A stretch of 64,000 nucleotides of DNA from Aquilaria yunnanensis (Eukaryota; Streptophyta; Magnoliopsida; Malvales; Thymelaeaceae), in contig CM077597.1 of the NCBI GenBank assembly GCA_039654915.1, positions 59,300,001-59,364,000 on the forward strand. Reading direction: 5' to 3'. Made by a program: the position numbers and the translations under genes. The notes beneath the pieces are model-generated. The model worked only from the letters and a program-made list of their open reading frames with translations. It was not told the origin of the DNA and did no database searches. This document shows, piece by piece, positions 33,001 through 43,581 of the stretch (its first letter is position 1; the number at the start of each line of letters is the position of its first letter).

Positions 33001-34381
33001 CGGTTCTCACGAAGTTGCTTTTGTGGGCTGAGATGCTTCGTTTCTTTTGCCTGATAGGTTTTGCTTCCGGGCTTACTTTGAGGCTGTGCTGTATTATGCC
33101 AGGGTTCACTCCTGGCATGTCTTTCGGTGAGTAGGCAAACAGATCTTTATTTTTCAGCAGAAAGGATACAAGAATTTCCTTATCACCTTTGGCCAAGCTC
33201 TTCCCTATTCGGGTAGATTGTCCTGGGACAAGATCTACTGCTTCCATTTCTGCTTCTGCGGGATCTCTTTCTTTGCCTTTCTCCTGCGCCTTTGCCTCCA
33301 CTATTTGTGTAGAGTTGTCTGCCGGAGCCTTTCGTGCTTTTACAAACACCTTTCTTACCTCGGCTTGGTCGATAAAGACCTCTGCATCTCCATCCTTGGT
33401 GGCGGATGTGACAGTCAAGTACTTCACATCGGGGCGAATGTGCAGGTTCCCCTGAGTCTTCCTTCCAAGGATGGCGTTGTACGAAGACGGGACCTCCATG
33501 ACGATGAATCTTGCCATTGTGGACGCGTACAACTCAGCCGCTCCGTCTACCGAAGTGCCTTTTATCATTAAAGGGAGGTCGATCCATCCGAGGACGGGTA
33601 GTTCCGATGGTCCAACGCCGAAGGTGGGCGTGGTGACAGGTTTAAGTTCGCTGCTGGAGATGCCCAAGCTCGGCAGTAAGTGCGAGAACAAGACGTCAGT
33701 ATTCGAGCCATCATCGAGCAACACTCTTTTGACGTCCCAGTTCCCTATTCTCGCCATTATCAGCAGCGGGTCGTCGTGGGGGAAGACGACGGTGGAGCCA
33801 TCTTTGCGAGCCAATTTCTTTGATGGACTTTGATACTCCATAACCGCAATTTCTCTGGCCTTCCGCTTTCTTTCCGAGGATGGGAGCCCCGTGGTAATGG
33901 TTTGGATGACCCCTACTGGAAGTGGAAGGCGCCTTTTTGGACTTCTGTTTCTCCGCCTGTCTGAGTCATAGTCCTCGTTTTCGGCCCTCTCTTCCTCCTC
34001 TTTTCTGCCTTTTGGGGAGGGCATCTGCAGGTATTTGCGAAGCTGGCCCTGTTTGATCAGCGACTCTATGTACTTCTTCAGCTGGAAGCAGTCTTCGGTG
34101 TCATGACCGTGGTCGCGATGAAACTGGCAGAACTTCTTGGCATTCTTCTTATTATCGGCGGCCATGGCCTTTGGCCGCCGAATCTGCGTCCCTTGCCTTT
34201 CCAGCGCCATGAGAATGTTGGTCCGTGTCGTGCTCAAGGGTGTGAAACTTTGAGGTTTCTTTCCTCGCATTCGCTGTGGTCGACCTGTGTGTTCAGAAAG
34301 ATGCCGAGCTTGCTGGCTGGACCCTTCGGCGCGGTGATGATCAGACTTCGGCCCCGCCATCCTCAATTCCTCGGCTGTCAT
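30056..34381 (-). CDS. Element C gag C-terminus, protease, RT, RNase H, aRNase H and integrase (1441-codon open frame)
   Basis: Domains by codon: CCHC-like CQFHRDHGHDTEDC 85-98; aspartic protease LLDDGSNTDVLF 221-232; reverse transcriptase about 450-690 with MPFGLKNAGATYQRL 566-580 and YVDD 596-599; degenerate RNase H about 740-820; archaeal-type RNase H about 884-1005 with D890, E930 and D952; integrase zinc finger H1094, H1101, C1132, C1135; catalytic D1164, D1224, E1260 (D-59-D-35-E); C-terminal GPYLVLAEVRKGVYRLGD. The second, archaeal-type RNase H is the hallmark of Tat Ty3/Gypsy elements. No chromodomain is seen. The frame starts within gag only because of a 1-nt deletion upstream; in the ancestor gag and pol were one frame of about 1830 codons starting at 35553. 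Confidence 0.95.
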   Translation of the reverse strand: MTAEELRMAGPKSDHHRAEGSSQQARHLSEHTGRPQRMRGKKPQSFTPLSTTRTNILMALERQGTQIRRPKAMAADNKKNAKKFCQFHRDHGHDTEDCFQLKKYIESLIKQGQLRKYLQMPSPKGRKEEEERAENEDYDSDRRRNRSPKRRLPLPVGVIQTITTGLPSSERKRKAREIAVMEYQSPSKKLARKDGSTVVFPHDDPLLIMARIGNWDVKRVLLDDGSNTDVLFSHLLPSLGISSSELKPVTTPTFGVGPSELPVLGWIDLPLMIKGTSVDGAAELYASTMARFIVMEVPSSYNAILGRKTQGNLHIRPDVKYLTVTSATKDGDAEVFIDQAEVRKVFVKARKAPADNSTQIVEAKAQEKGKERDPAEAEMEAVDLVPGQSTRIGKSLAKGDKEILVSFLLKNKDLFAYSPKDMPGVNPGIIQHSLKVSPEAKPIRQKKRSISAHKSNFVRTEVQRLLDAEVIREVKYPERLSNVVIATKEGSSKLRMCLDFRNLNDACPKDSFPLPPIDQLVDSTAEYGLLSFLDAFSGYHQIRMDPEDEEKTAFITEGGTYCYIRMPFGLKNAGATYQRLMNKVFKDQMGRNMEVYVDDMIVKSKLPGYHVADLEETFQKLRAFEIRLNPENCIFGVTSGKFLGYMVSERGIDANPEKIKALLEFRTPATVKDVQRLTGRITSLSRFISRYGDRCRPFFKVLTKAAKMEGDLGRNNHPWDEDCQKAWEELKVYLASLPTLRQPREGEPLVLYLAVTEKAVSSVLIKEEGPKQWPVYYVSKSLHGAEVRYPLLQKAIYALVLAGRRLRPYFQAHPIIVRSSLPLRDVMKRVDHSGRLSKWCIELGEHEITYEPRKAIKAQALADFIAEIPTTEENHSDPKEGEPEWTLHVDGASGSVHQGAGIVIRGPEGLEVMKAIKFSFNVTNNVAEYEALIAGLRLARKIGVRNLRAHSDSQLVVRQTAGDYGAKDPILAKYHELITKLIQEFDAVRIENVPRRNNTEADCLAKSKTYTEVLDHPSISVLSVTSSGTGWKDPIKKYLAENELPEDAGNAARLRRRAGRFFLIGEELYRQGYANPLQRCVGEEDTEMVLEQVHEGMCGSHIGTDALAAVILRQGYFWPTLRKDTRQFVQKCGSCQRHAKIQRIPSEMVTSADYPWPFAVWGIDLIGPLPTAPGGVKFCVVAVDYFSKWVEAEPLATISAKEVQKFVWKNIVCRFGIPRVLVADNGSQFIDKGFQEFISNLGIKMHFAPVAHPQSNGQVEVSNRTIKDGLKKRLGEAKGKWPGELQSVLWSYRTTPRRATGETPFSLVFGTEAIIPIEIVQPSIRVQVFDEGGNDLGLRTKLDLVTEHREIAGLRRKAFQQRVAAAINLKARSKEIKKGDLVLRKADFAPRRPSHGVLRANWEGPYLVLAEVRKGVYRLGDAEGVELKNTWHSDALKKFYA

Positions 34382-35553
34382 GTGCTGCTCTGCCCTTCGG
34401 TAAAATTCTCCGAGGGTCTCCGGGGGTCCTTTGAGAACTCGTAGAACAGCTGTGAGTCACGCCGAAGGCCCCGTGTCATAGCGAGGATGCGGATTTCGGG
34501 CCGGAAGTCCGGGACGCTGAGTGCTTCCCTGTTGAATCGTTCGACATAGTCTCGGATCGTCTCTCCGTTTCTCTGCTCTATGTCGAACATCTGCACAGGC
34601 ATTTTGGCCGTCGGCCTGCTCCCAATGAACTGCTGGGTAAAGGCTGTGGACAACTCCTGAAACTCAGTGATAGTCCCTGGGGGCAAAGAATTGTACCATG
34701 CTGTTGCTGGGCCCGTGAGGGTGACTTCAAAGCATTTGCACATGGTAGCGTCATCAGCTCCGTGCATTATCATGCTCCGCCTGTACTTCGTCAGATGGGC
34801 CTGTGGATCAGTCCGGCCATCATAGATCTCCAGCCTAGGCACTCTGAAGTCGCCTGGCATAGCTGCCTCAACGACGGTGCGAATAAACGGGGAGCCATCT
34901 TCGCATAATGCCCCCGACAGCCTGTCCCAAACGGGTTTTCTGGTCACTTGCTTCTCCACTCTGTCCAGCCGTGCCAGTATCCTTTCCATAAGCGCAGTGG
35001 CGCTAGGACCATTTTCGCGGGAGGGAGATCGACGGCGCCTTTTCGGGGAGCGAGTTCGGCGCGGAGGGGTCAGGGACCTCGCCTCGGGCGACGAACTGCT
35101 TCGCTGTGAGACTCTCGGTCACTTGGACCCGGTTTGTCACACAGGCCGTTTCCCGAGGGCTATATCTTCTGTGGATGATTCTCCGCGAGGCTCTCCACTT
35201 CCTGAACTGCGGTGTGTAGACTTGGCGCTTCTCTCCCGAGGGCGTGCTGATGAGGAGGGTTTCTGGGCCCGTGACTGCTGTGGGCATCTTCGGTCGATCT
35301 GCTGAGTCATTTCAGCAACGACCGAGCGCTGAAAGTCCCTCAAGAAGCTCATGGTGATTACCAGAGGGCGGTCCTCCTCGGGCGTAGAAGTCTCTGGGAG
35401 TGTCTGCTCAGCAGCCGGTTGTATCTCAGGCGCGGACGAGGACCTTGGGAGTCCCTTGTCCTTAGAACGCCGAGTCTCAACGATGGCAATCTGCGAGCGG
35501 GTTCCCACAGACGGCGCCAAATGATGGCCTAAGGCCTCATCGTTGTGAGTCAT
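34378..35553 (-). pseudogene. Element C gag, N-terminal two thirds, with two stops and a frameshift
   Basis: The frame opens at ATG 35553 inside the 5' LTR (MTHNDEALGHHLAPSVG) and passes through the primer binding site. An Arg/Ser/Pro-rich basic leader follows, then coiled coil LMERILARLDRVEKQ near 34990 and the gag core (PGDFRVPRLEIYDGRTDPQ, AWYNSLPPG, FNREALSVPDFRP). Breaks are TGA at 35137-35139, a further TGA 8 codons on (both in the basic leader), and a 1-nt loss in a C run near 34425, which shifts the frame before FYRRAEQ. Alternative start: MSFLRDFQRS, about 67 codons later. Confidence 0.88.
35502..35519 (-). other. Element C primer binding site
   Basis: The complement reads TGGCGCCGTCTGTGGGAA, 2 nt inside the 5' LTR boundary at 35522. 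Confidence 0.88.
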
Positions 35554-36388
35554 GATGACTGTTGAGGAGACTTCTAGGAGGAAGAACGCCTGGAAGGTGG
35601 ATCGCCCCAAGGAGAGTACATGAAAAGCTGGTAAACAGGGTTAGGACGCCCCCGGAGTGTTTTTCCGGGGGGGGAGCCTCCGACGCCCAAGTCAGTGGTG
35701 GCCGGAAGAAGGAGAAAGTCACTAGCTCAAAGAGAAAGGCAGAAAAGTCTCGCCTGGTATTTTCTCAGGGTGTGGGAGCTGTATCTCCGGCCTGCCAACC
35801 TCCTGTCAAGTATTTATTTCCTGTATATATAGGAATACCTAGCCCGTTCAGATCATGACACGTGTGCGGTCGGATGCTCCTGAACGTCTGGGCGTAGGGG
35901 ACAGATAGTTGGTAACTAGATGGCCTCGAGCCTTGTGCTGAGACGGGCCATGATATGATTCTGATGGCGTCTGCGCGTCAGGGTGACTTTTTACGTCTGT
36001 GGTGGGACGTGTCAGAGGCTTCCTTAAATGCTTCCTTAAATGCGCCTGCCGTACTCCCGAGGTCCCTGGGCGAGGTCGTCCTCTAGTTCGGACAGAGCCT
36101 CTTCGGGAAGCCTACCCTCAGTTCGGGGGTTCCCAGTTCCAGGGCGTTCCGCCTTCGGGGATATCATATTCGGGCAGCAATGTCTAGTGCCACTTTTCCG
36201 AAGGCGCGCTGTTCACAACCTTGGGGGGCGAATGGAGTCCTCAAGTTTTACTGGCGTGCCGAGGCTCGGAGCTCTCAGGCTATCTCCCGAGGTGCATGAT
36301 TCCACCTATTCCCGGGAAGCGCCAGTTCTTCTGGCCATTGTTGTGGTAGGGTATTCGGCCAGATTGAGGTGATAGCCTTTGGTTATCA
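35522..36388 (-). repeat. Element C 5' LTR
   Basis: 867 bp. On the minus strand CACGTG (35859-35864) lies 27 nt upstream of TATATATA (35824-35831). The gag ATG at 35553 is 32 nt from the LTR end. Confidence 0.93.
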
Positions 36389-36393
36389 AATAG

Positions 36394-36735
36394 GATAAAA
36401 CGGGGTTCTATCTCGAAGACCCCGCACATGCAGAGAAAGTCGTTGAAATAGCAGTATGAGTTGGGAGGAAGCTGATTTACGGCTATGCCATGAAATTGGA
36501 AAAAGTCGCAAATCATCCTCGCTGGAGGATACCAAAGTTTGGCCTTCAGTTGGGCTTAGAAAATGGTAACCTCGTCATCCCGATTCATAAAGCTGAATTG
36601 ACCGAGGTGGGGTAACCTCGTGGTGGCATAGGAAGGAAGAAAAAATTTGGCCGTGCACTTCTCTAATTTTTTAGAAGTGGAGCAACAAGGGTGAGACATA
36701 AGAGACTGCCAGCTCTCGGGAATAGCCGAAGACAT
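36394..36735 (-). pseudogene. Element A antisense gene, first part of exon 1
   Basis: It starts at ATG 36735 (MSSAIPESWQSLMSHPCC) and carries FLPSYATTRLPHLGQF and, after a frameshift near 36555, FFQFHGIAVNQLPPNSYCYF and CMCGVFEIEPRF. Element C then interrupts it at the point equivalent to codon 114; it continues at 25220. Confidence 0.83.
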
Positions 36736-37412
36736 GGTTGAGCAAAAGAGAGACTTCGGAAATAAGAAAAATGACTTCGAGAAGCTAAAAGAAAAGCAGA
36801 AACTGAAGGAAGAACCCACCAAAAGTCTTGCCAAAGTCAAGATTCCTGGACGGCGTCGTGCAAGATGCCAGGAATCGCTCCGCCGTAAAAACCATCGCCG
36901 GAAAAAGGAAAAAGGCAGGAGAAGACGCATGAGCAAACGAGAGCAAAGTAAGAGCAAAGAAAAAAAAATGAGGAGAATGACAGGAGGAGGCTTATATAGA
37001 TCAAGGAAGGGAAGCCGAAAGGGCGTCATAATTGCTGCGGGAAGGCGAAATGTCGCTATAATTGCCCCTCATGTGCGAAAATACGTACCCATCCCAAACA
37101 GCACCTGCCACGTGTCGCCCGTCATGAGAAACTATGACACATTTTCTGACATCTTGAAAACTTTGGTGCACCGCCCCAGACTGACACGCCTAGTTTCAAA
37201 ACATGACGGTCCACTAACCTATGGAAGAAAAAAGTAAAGAGGTTGGGGATCTCAAGGACACCAAAGGGCAGACAGGTGACACCTGTCAGAACAAACCATG
37301 CCCCCAGGTGGCGAAATGCCTCCCCTGCGAACAGCACACCCCAAGTCCTGAAAGCGCCCACAAAAGGACCACTAGCCGAAGTCTCCACTCCGGCTTCCCG
37401 AGGGGGGGCATG
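36736..37412 (-). promoter_or_regulatory. Element A antisense promoter region and polypurine tract
   Basis: Minus-strand TATATA (36993-36998) is preceded by CACGTG (37109-37114), 110 nt away, a shorter gap than in B and C. No other gene is seen. CCCGAGGGGGGGCATG just before 37413 is the polypurine tract of element A on the plus strand. The forward open frame at 36734-37237 is a chance antisense frame. Confidence 0.65.
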
Positions 37413-38375
37413 TGATAGCCAAAGTGCTATCGCCCCGAACACCTAAGGACCCCGGAAAGGAGGGAGACAAATGCCTGAGGCATGCGACCTCGACAGCCCG
37501 CCAATACCAACCTCAATAAACTACCGTATCACCTCCATCGGGAGGGCAACCGAGTCAGCTTCGGGGAGAAGTGCCAGCGACCTTCTACAGGTGAAACTCC
37601 CCCGAAGGGCTAACTTCGGAGCCAGGGAATGCCTCAAAGTACCACTGCGACTCTGGGAAACGGTCCCTCACTCTGAAGTGAGACATCAACCAAGGGGACC
37701 TCGGAGGTATTGCAGTAGCCATCAAGGAGCCTCTGACATTACGCCCATACACCCTAGACGCCGTCCTCGGAGGCACTCTGATGTGTCACTACTACCTATG
37801 TCCTGTCATGTAGGGCTATGGTTATCATAGCTCATGGCTCGAGGAGCCTGCAGGTGGCTAGGGGCCCCTACACCCAGAAGTATGGATGGTGTTCGTCCAT
37901 ACACGTGCTGCAATCTGAAGGGCTCACCCCCTCCTATATATACCAGGGGAATGGTCACAGGCGGGGGACCTCTCTCTCTCTCCTCTCTCAGCTCTAAATC
38001 CTCTCCTTCCAGCCTTCAAAAGAAAACAGGGACAAGCAATACTCTCAGTTACTTACTGCTCTCTCTCTCCACCCCTCCCAAAGCACTGACTTGGGCATCG
38101 GAGGCTCCTCCCCAAAAATCATTCTGGGGACCTCCAAACCCATATTTTTTGAATGTTTTAGGCTAGTCCTCCAGAGGAATCCCTGTTTCAGACCTCTCTC
38201 TCATACCAGAAGTCCTTCTCGGCCTCACCGTGCCTGCCACGCGAAGATGCTACCGGCCATCACAGGCAATCCACACAGAGCACCTTCTTTCAGGGCTCGC
38301 CTACACCTCCAGAAGCTCCTGCTGCATTCTCAATGACACAGAGTGGAGATGCTAATGACTGACTCATCACCATCA
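37413..38375 (+). repeat. Element A 3' LTR
   Basis: 963 bp, TGATAGCC to ACCATCA, followed by GCTTG (38376-38380). CACGTG (37902-37907) and TATATATA (37935-37942) are 27 nt apart. It differs from the left LTR at many sites and by short indels, consistent with an older insertion than C. Confidence 0.9.
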
Positions 38376-38380
38376 GCTTG

Positions 38381-40745
38381 TTTGTCAAGCAACCTATGAG
38401 CTTTTTAGTATGGTTTTGAAAATTCAGGTACTTAATTGCAAATTCTCAAGGAAGAGCTTTGGAGAGTTATAGGAGGGATATGAATGCTATGAAAGTGGTA
38501 TTGGAGGACCAAATTGCTTAATTGAATACAACTAAGGAAAAAGAAAACACAAAAAGGCACAAAGGACCTAAGTGTTCTAATGTAGGCCTTAGCATGTGTA
38601 TGTCTTTGACTTAAGTCAAATGGAGCAATTTGGAGTTTTCCCACCTAGGGAGGGGCAGCTATGGCTTGGAAATTGGTAAAAAATGTTAGGCACATGTGTG
38701 CCAATAAGTTTAAGACAAAGAAACCTTGCTTATGGGCAAGGAAAATGACATAAAGTATGATTAAGGATTATAAGGGTGTTTAGTGCCCTAATGCCAATTT
38801 AAGAAGCCAAACTTGAATTTTCTTCTCGCATATTCTACCCATAAAGCCACCACCCTCCTCCACACATCTTCCATAGCTCCTTGATATCCACCATACCTCT
38901 AAGACTTAAATTGGAGGCAAAAGGAAGAAATTGGAAGCAAACTAGAGCTATTGTTTGGATACTTCAAGGATCAAGCTTCAAATTCGGCCTACCTACTTCA
39001 AATTTTAAGGGTTCTTTTGCTCCCATAGGTTATTTTTTGTATTTTAAAGCAACCATGGAGCTAGGGCTAAGCTTGGAAGAGAGCCATGAGCTTGATGAAT
39101 GAAGCTTAGTGAGGGGAGTGCACTTATTGAAGGTTTTGTGACCTAGTGTGAAGTGCACAAAGATGGCAGTGAAATGAGGGTTTCTAGAGCCTGAAGTTAG
39201 AAATAACTGGTCTTAAAATCCTCCTAAGACCAATAATTAGCTTGAGGAGGGCTGCCATAGTGATTTGGTTATGTTTATTATGTGTTTTACGGACTAATCT
39301 ATGGTATATGTTGCTACTGCATTTCGTGTCTTTGTTGGTTGTGATTGGCTGCTGCATTTGGTTGCAATATCTTGTGTATATGCATTGTGGCATTTGTGTT
39401 TTAGTGTTTTTGGATACAGGTTTTAATGATGGTCACATTGCATATTGAATCCAAGTGTTGCCCTTCCTAAGTTTCTCAATGAAACTTACTCCCCTTAACT
39501 CCGTCATTTCAGCTCTTGCTAAAAGATCACCTTCAAATTAACCTTTCTTATTTGATTTTTACCATGAATATTCAGGTACTTAAACGTCCATATGTCTAGT
39601 TGTGATCTGGAAATTTTGGCAATTTTAGGAGCACATTTGGTATTTTTAATGGTAGTGTTTATTGTGTTATGCAGTAGCCATCCAGCATCCTGTTTCTGGA
39701 GTCCATTGTATCTCAGGCACTCGTATAACTTAGGGTGTGTATTTGGATGATTTAAGACCATTGTATAGTGCATGTATGCATTTACATGTAGTGTATGTAA
39801 ATGAGACAAGTATGTGAACATTTGAGCAATGTTTTGGCTATGTATGTGATGTGGTGCAAAGTTGCCTAAGTGTGAATGATAGGCTGCTTACTTGTAAATT
39901 CTGTTTTGGCCACATAAAGTTGCTAGATGCAAGAGAATGTTTTTCCCATGTGTAATTGACATGTATGGGAGAGCCTTGGAGGGCTTAACCCTTGTGAATG
40001 AAGTGTTTGTAGACTTATGGAATTTTGTATGGGAAAAATGGTCATAAAGTGAGCAGAATTTTGACTCTACACTCAAAATGGTGTATCTCCCTGTGTAGAA
40101 TGAATCTTGGTATGAAATTTTGACCATGCCTACAGGACATCTAGAGGTTTTACTAGGATTTAAAATTTATGAATTTAAAGCACTGTAACCAAAGTTATGA
40201 CATTGCAAATTTTGGCTAAGCTACTGTTCATTTGGTCAGAATTTTGTAACCAATTTCAAAAATCCATAACTTGGTGCATAAGTGGGCTTTTGATGTAAAA
40301 CAAAATTCCTTGGTTTGGTCTAAGTATCTAATTGATAATGGAGCAATGAAAGTAGGGGGCTATGTGACTAGAATGATACAGTTTATTAGTGGAAGTTACA
40401 AGTGCAGTGGCTGATCATTATAACTTAACAAGATTGCGTAATATGTGGTAGCCAAAATTAAGACTTGTGCTTGTGTTTTCCTTCTTTGCTGCCATGGTGT
40501 GAATGAAATGTCAATATGTGTGTGATGGTTATACCAATATGCATGTATTTACAAAGTGCCCAAGAGGGCCACTTTGGTATGCACACTAAGGGTAGTGTTC
40601 TGATAGCCTACAAAACATTTCCAATCCTGGGAGTCTAAATGCACAATTTTGGCACCATAATTGGACTGCCCTAGAGTGGGTAATAGAAAAATTAAGGTGA
40701 GATAGATAATAATGATGTAATTAGGTAGTCCTATGAACAAGCTCA
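38381..40745 (+). mobile_element. Element D 3' LTR, right segment
   Basis: The LTR continues without a gap from 4513, for a total near 2.55 kb. The complement of most of it is found at 57510-59747 and 61774-62356. The right end is placed at CTCA (40745) because recognisable Tat gag-protease sequence starts within a few bases; this boundary is uncertain by about 10 bp. There is no gene inside: the ORFs of 60-100 codons are not conserved in the reverse copies. Confidence 0.78.
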
Positions 40746-41443
40746 CCTAAAGGGATGGCTCTATAGTGAAGTTTCTGCATGACGATCCTCTATTGATAAT
40801 TGCTTGGATCGGAAACTGGGATGTCAAAAGAGTCCTCTGTCAAAACAGGAGAAGAGCTCTTTGCCTCTACTATCACAACATTCATCATCATGGATGTCCC
40901 ATGATCTTAAAATGCCACCCTTCGTAGAAATACATAAGGGGACCTTCACCTATGAACTGATATTAAATATCTCACGATCACATTTGTGGCTAAAGAAGGA
41001 GATGCCAAAATATACATCGATCTAGCTATAGTCTGGAAGGTGTTTGTCAAAGCAAGGTAGAACCCTGCTAAACTTCATATATGGACTTTGGGTAATGAAG
41101 GCATACTGCCAAAGATATGCAAGAACGGGAAAAGTGTGATAGCAAGAAACTAAAAACCAAGGATATAGAGTTAGTCCCTGGCCGAAGCAGCCGAATTGGG
41201 AAACAGCTGGCCGAAGGTGAAAAAGAAAGAGTTGTATCCCTATTATCAATGAACAAAGGCCTATTTTCATATTCCCTAGGGGATGTGCCTAGAATAAATC
41301 CAGACATAATCTACAATAGTCTAAAAGTGAACCCTAACACAAAGCTTGTTCGGTCGTACAAGCACAGCATCTCGGCGCATAAGAACAACTTCATCAAAGC
41401 AGAAATTCAATGACTCTTGGATGCCGGTATAATAAGGGAAGTC
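40746..41443 (+). pseudogene. Remnant H: Tat gag-protease-RT fragment
   Basis: Frameshifted text matches elements B and C: HDDPLLIIAWIGNWDVKRVL at about 40775-40835, LVPGRSSRIGKQLAEGEKE near 41170, KGLFSYSLGDVPRINPDII near 41260 and SISAHKNNFIKAEIQ near 41370, followed by a stop and LLDAGIIREV. The piece is more diverged from B and C than they are from each other. It is cut on the left by the end of D and on the right by F, so it was probably the host of both insertions. Confidence 0.82.
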
Positions 41444-43552
41444 TATCATGCCCAACTTATCTCCTAGTCCATTTGAGAGGATTAAACCACAAATAAATTG
41501 TCAAGGCACTCAAATATGTCTACCAGCCTTGGACTAATAGCTTACTTCCTAATTGTCTAAGGTGTACTAGACATATGGGCTCAAGTACCTTAGTTGTCTC
41601 ATAGATGCGTGGAGGTTAGGTCTAGCACACCAGGACATAGTGGGAGGCGCACAAAGGTGCACCTGGAGATTGCCAAAACACATAGGCAGACAAACCCAGG
41701 ACACACACAACACCTAAATTGTTTAGCACACTAAAAGTTATTGCTCTTCCGCAACAGATTTAGCTACCTAGATGGATTTTTATGCTCATTCATCAAAGTC
41801 ATCACTCTATCAACAAGGTATATTCATGGCATCCAAAACACTAGCTTGAGTTTGAACATTTCAAGTTTTCATGTACATGCCACACACATTTAAGCCTCGG
41901 TAGGCCTACCAATAACAACCCTAGTACACATAACTTCCGAAAGTGTATATACACTTACTAATGCACTTAAGTGTATCCGATAGTGATCAAAATCAACTCA
42001 AGCATGTGTATCCACTCTAAAACAAGTTCAACTAGGATATGTGCACATCTTCATGAACCTACTATAGGCTACATATACATGTGCTGTCTGAGACATTCAT
42101 ACACTTGAACCTCTATACAAAACACAACATATGTTCTATCTATATGCATTTATCAACATTAAGACTTTGTTCCCACATCTTTAGATACACAAGGCCTATA
42201 AGCAATAAAGTCACATAGATTAGCTTATTATATAAGGAATCCATAACACCTAGAATATTGGGCAATACTTCATTCCAACATAATACCTTTCCAAACCCAA
42301 AAAAGTATAGAGAACTCTAAGCTTCCTTGTCTCTCAAGTAAACCTGTTGCTACAACATAATATGTAGAACAGTGAGTACTTTAACTCAGAAAGGATTCCA
42401 TATGGCTTCCAAAGCCTAACATAGGTTAAGTACTAGTTTAAGCAAACATATTCAACACCTTCAAAGAAAATACTATGACACGAAAAGTACAAACATATAT
42501 ATAGAACATTATAAGCAATCTATGGGGGTTAGCATGTACAAACAAACATGGAAGCAGACAATTACACACGCACCATAACACCAGCCAAAAGGGCCTAACA
42601 AGCGTGGTTTCAATTTCATAACCATTCGGTCAAGTACCTAGGTTTTCTTACATTAATCCGAGAGCTCAACAAACCGTAGAATTGAGTTGGCCTCCTCAAT
42701 TCTAGGTCCTAATGCTTGCCATACTTATAGCTAATTAGCAATCCAACATAGCTGCTGAAGCATCCATAGCCCTTACAACTTCCTAGGATCCCTTGGCTAT
42801 AAAAGCATCACCTAAGAGTCTAGTATTCACTAATTCATCGTAGTTCATACATAAGACTTAATGAATACTTGGAAATCCTTACCTTGACTTAGCAACTCAG
42901 TTGCCCAAAGCTTGGAAAGCTTAATTGCTGCCCTTCTTAACTTTTTGGTACTACTATTAGCCTTCCTAACTCAAATGGCTCATGAATCCACTATCTCCCA
43001 CAAGTTTCCACCCTTAATTGCCTGGGATTGCACTTAGAAGTCCCAAGAACACCATGAACACACCAAGAACAACTTCAAGAGCTTGACTAAACGTTCAACA
43101 ACGGTGGAATGGCCAAATAAAGGTAGAGAGTGTGGGTGCAAGAATGTGCGAACTTGGATGAGGGCAAGTGTCATTAAAATGGCTTAACATTAACTTCAGT
43201 AAGTATTAATCTTGCATGAAATACTTAGCCTCCCACATAAAAGATTCTTCCAAATTAATCACCCGAATAAACATGTAATTTAGTCCATCAATGCCTTAAC
43301 CACTGATTGCAGAGTTGATCATTCGGGCCTCTCAAATCATAGATGCGGATCTCAGACCTATGAAGGGGTATATTCCCGAAACTCATGCCCAAGTAATTTA
43401 TGAACTCGAAAGGTTCAAACACTCAGAATATATTCAAGCTTTATTCAAACCATCATTTGCTATGTCCAATGAGCATAAGTCCTAAGTTACCCATGTTCAC
43501 AAGCGCTTAATCCACATAGCCTATAGCTTAAACACTTAGGATTTTAAGGGCA
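41444..43552 (-). repeat. Element F 3' LTR
   Basis: About 2.1 kb. The plus strand starts TATCATGCCCAAC (the other copy TGTCATGCCCAAC) and ends AAGGGCA before the polypurine tract. Positions 41444 to about 42650 align with 49686-50869 at moderate divergence. No coding content. Confidence 0.83.
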
Positions 43553-43555
43553 TTA

Positions 43556-43573
43556 TAATCTCCCCTCCTTAAG
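43556..43573 (-). other. Element F polypurine tract
   Basis: The complement reads CTTAAGGAGGGGAGATTA, directly upstream of the F LTR in element orientation. Confidence 0.72.
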
Positions 43574-43581
43574 AAATTTGG

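Larger units (their letters stand above)
25221..36388 (-). mobile_element. Element C: nearly complete Tat-type retrotransposon, reverse orientation
   Basis: It is 11,168 bp with LTRs at both ends (867 and 854 bp), PBS, gag-pol, hairpin spacer, antisense gene and polypurine tract, flanked by a perfect AATAG duplication. By eye the two LTRs differ by about 14 substitutions and two indels. One indel is a 12-bp repeat unit (CTTCCTTAAATG) present once more in the 5' LTR. This is the best-preserved element in the window. Its pol is open throughout, but gag has two stops and one frameshift and the antisense gene has two stops. Confidence 0.95.
4514..38375 (+). mobile_element. Element A: Tat-type Ty3/Gypsy retrotransposon, enlarged by nested insertions
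   Basis: LTRs of 964 and 963 bp (4514-5477 and 37413-38375) are bounded by a perfect 5-bp duplication GCTTG. A primer binding site follows the left LTR and a G-rich polypurine tract precedes the right one. Taking out the solo LTR at 6836-7714, element B and element C leaves about 6.9 kb. That includes a deleted gag-pol (5478-8408) and an antisense gene whose exons are at 36394-36735, 24726-25220, 24210-24653, 23856-24115 and 8920-9652. The element is non-functional: most of gag, all of protease and RT are missing, and frameshifts are frequent. Confidence 0.9.

Noticed and set aside
36734..37237. 167-codon Lys/Arg-rich forward frame
   Set aside because: It is antisense to the 5' end and leader of element A's antisense gene; the basic composition mirrors a pyrimidine-rich leader.
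38381..40745. Host gene in the AT-rich stretch
   Set aside because: The stretch recurs in reverse at 57510-59747 and 61774 on, so it is LTR; frames are not conserved between copies.
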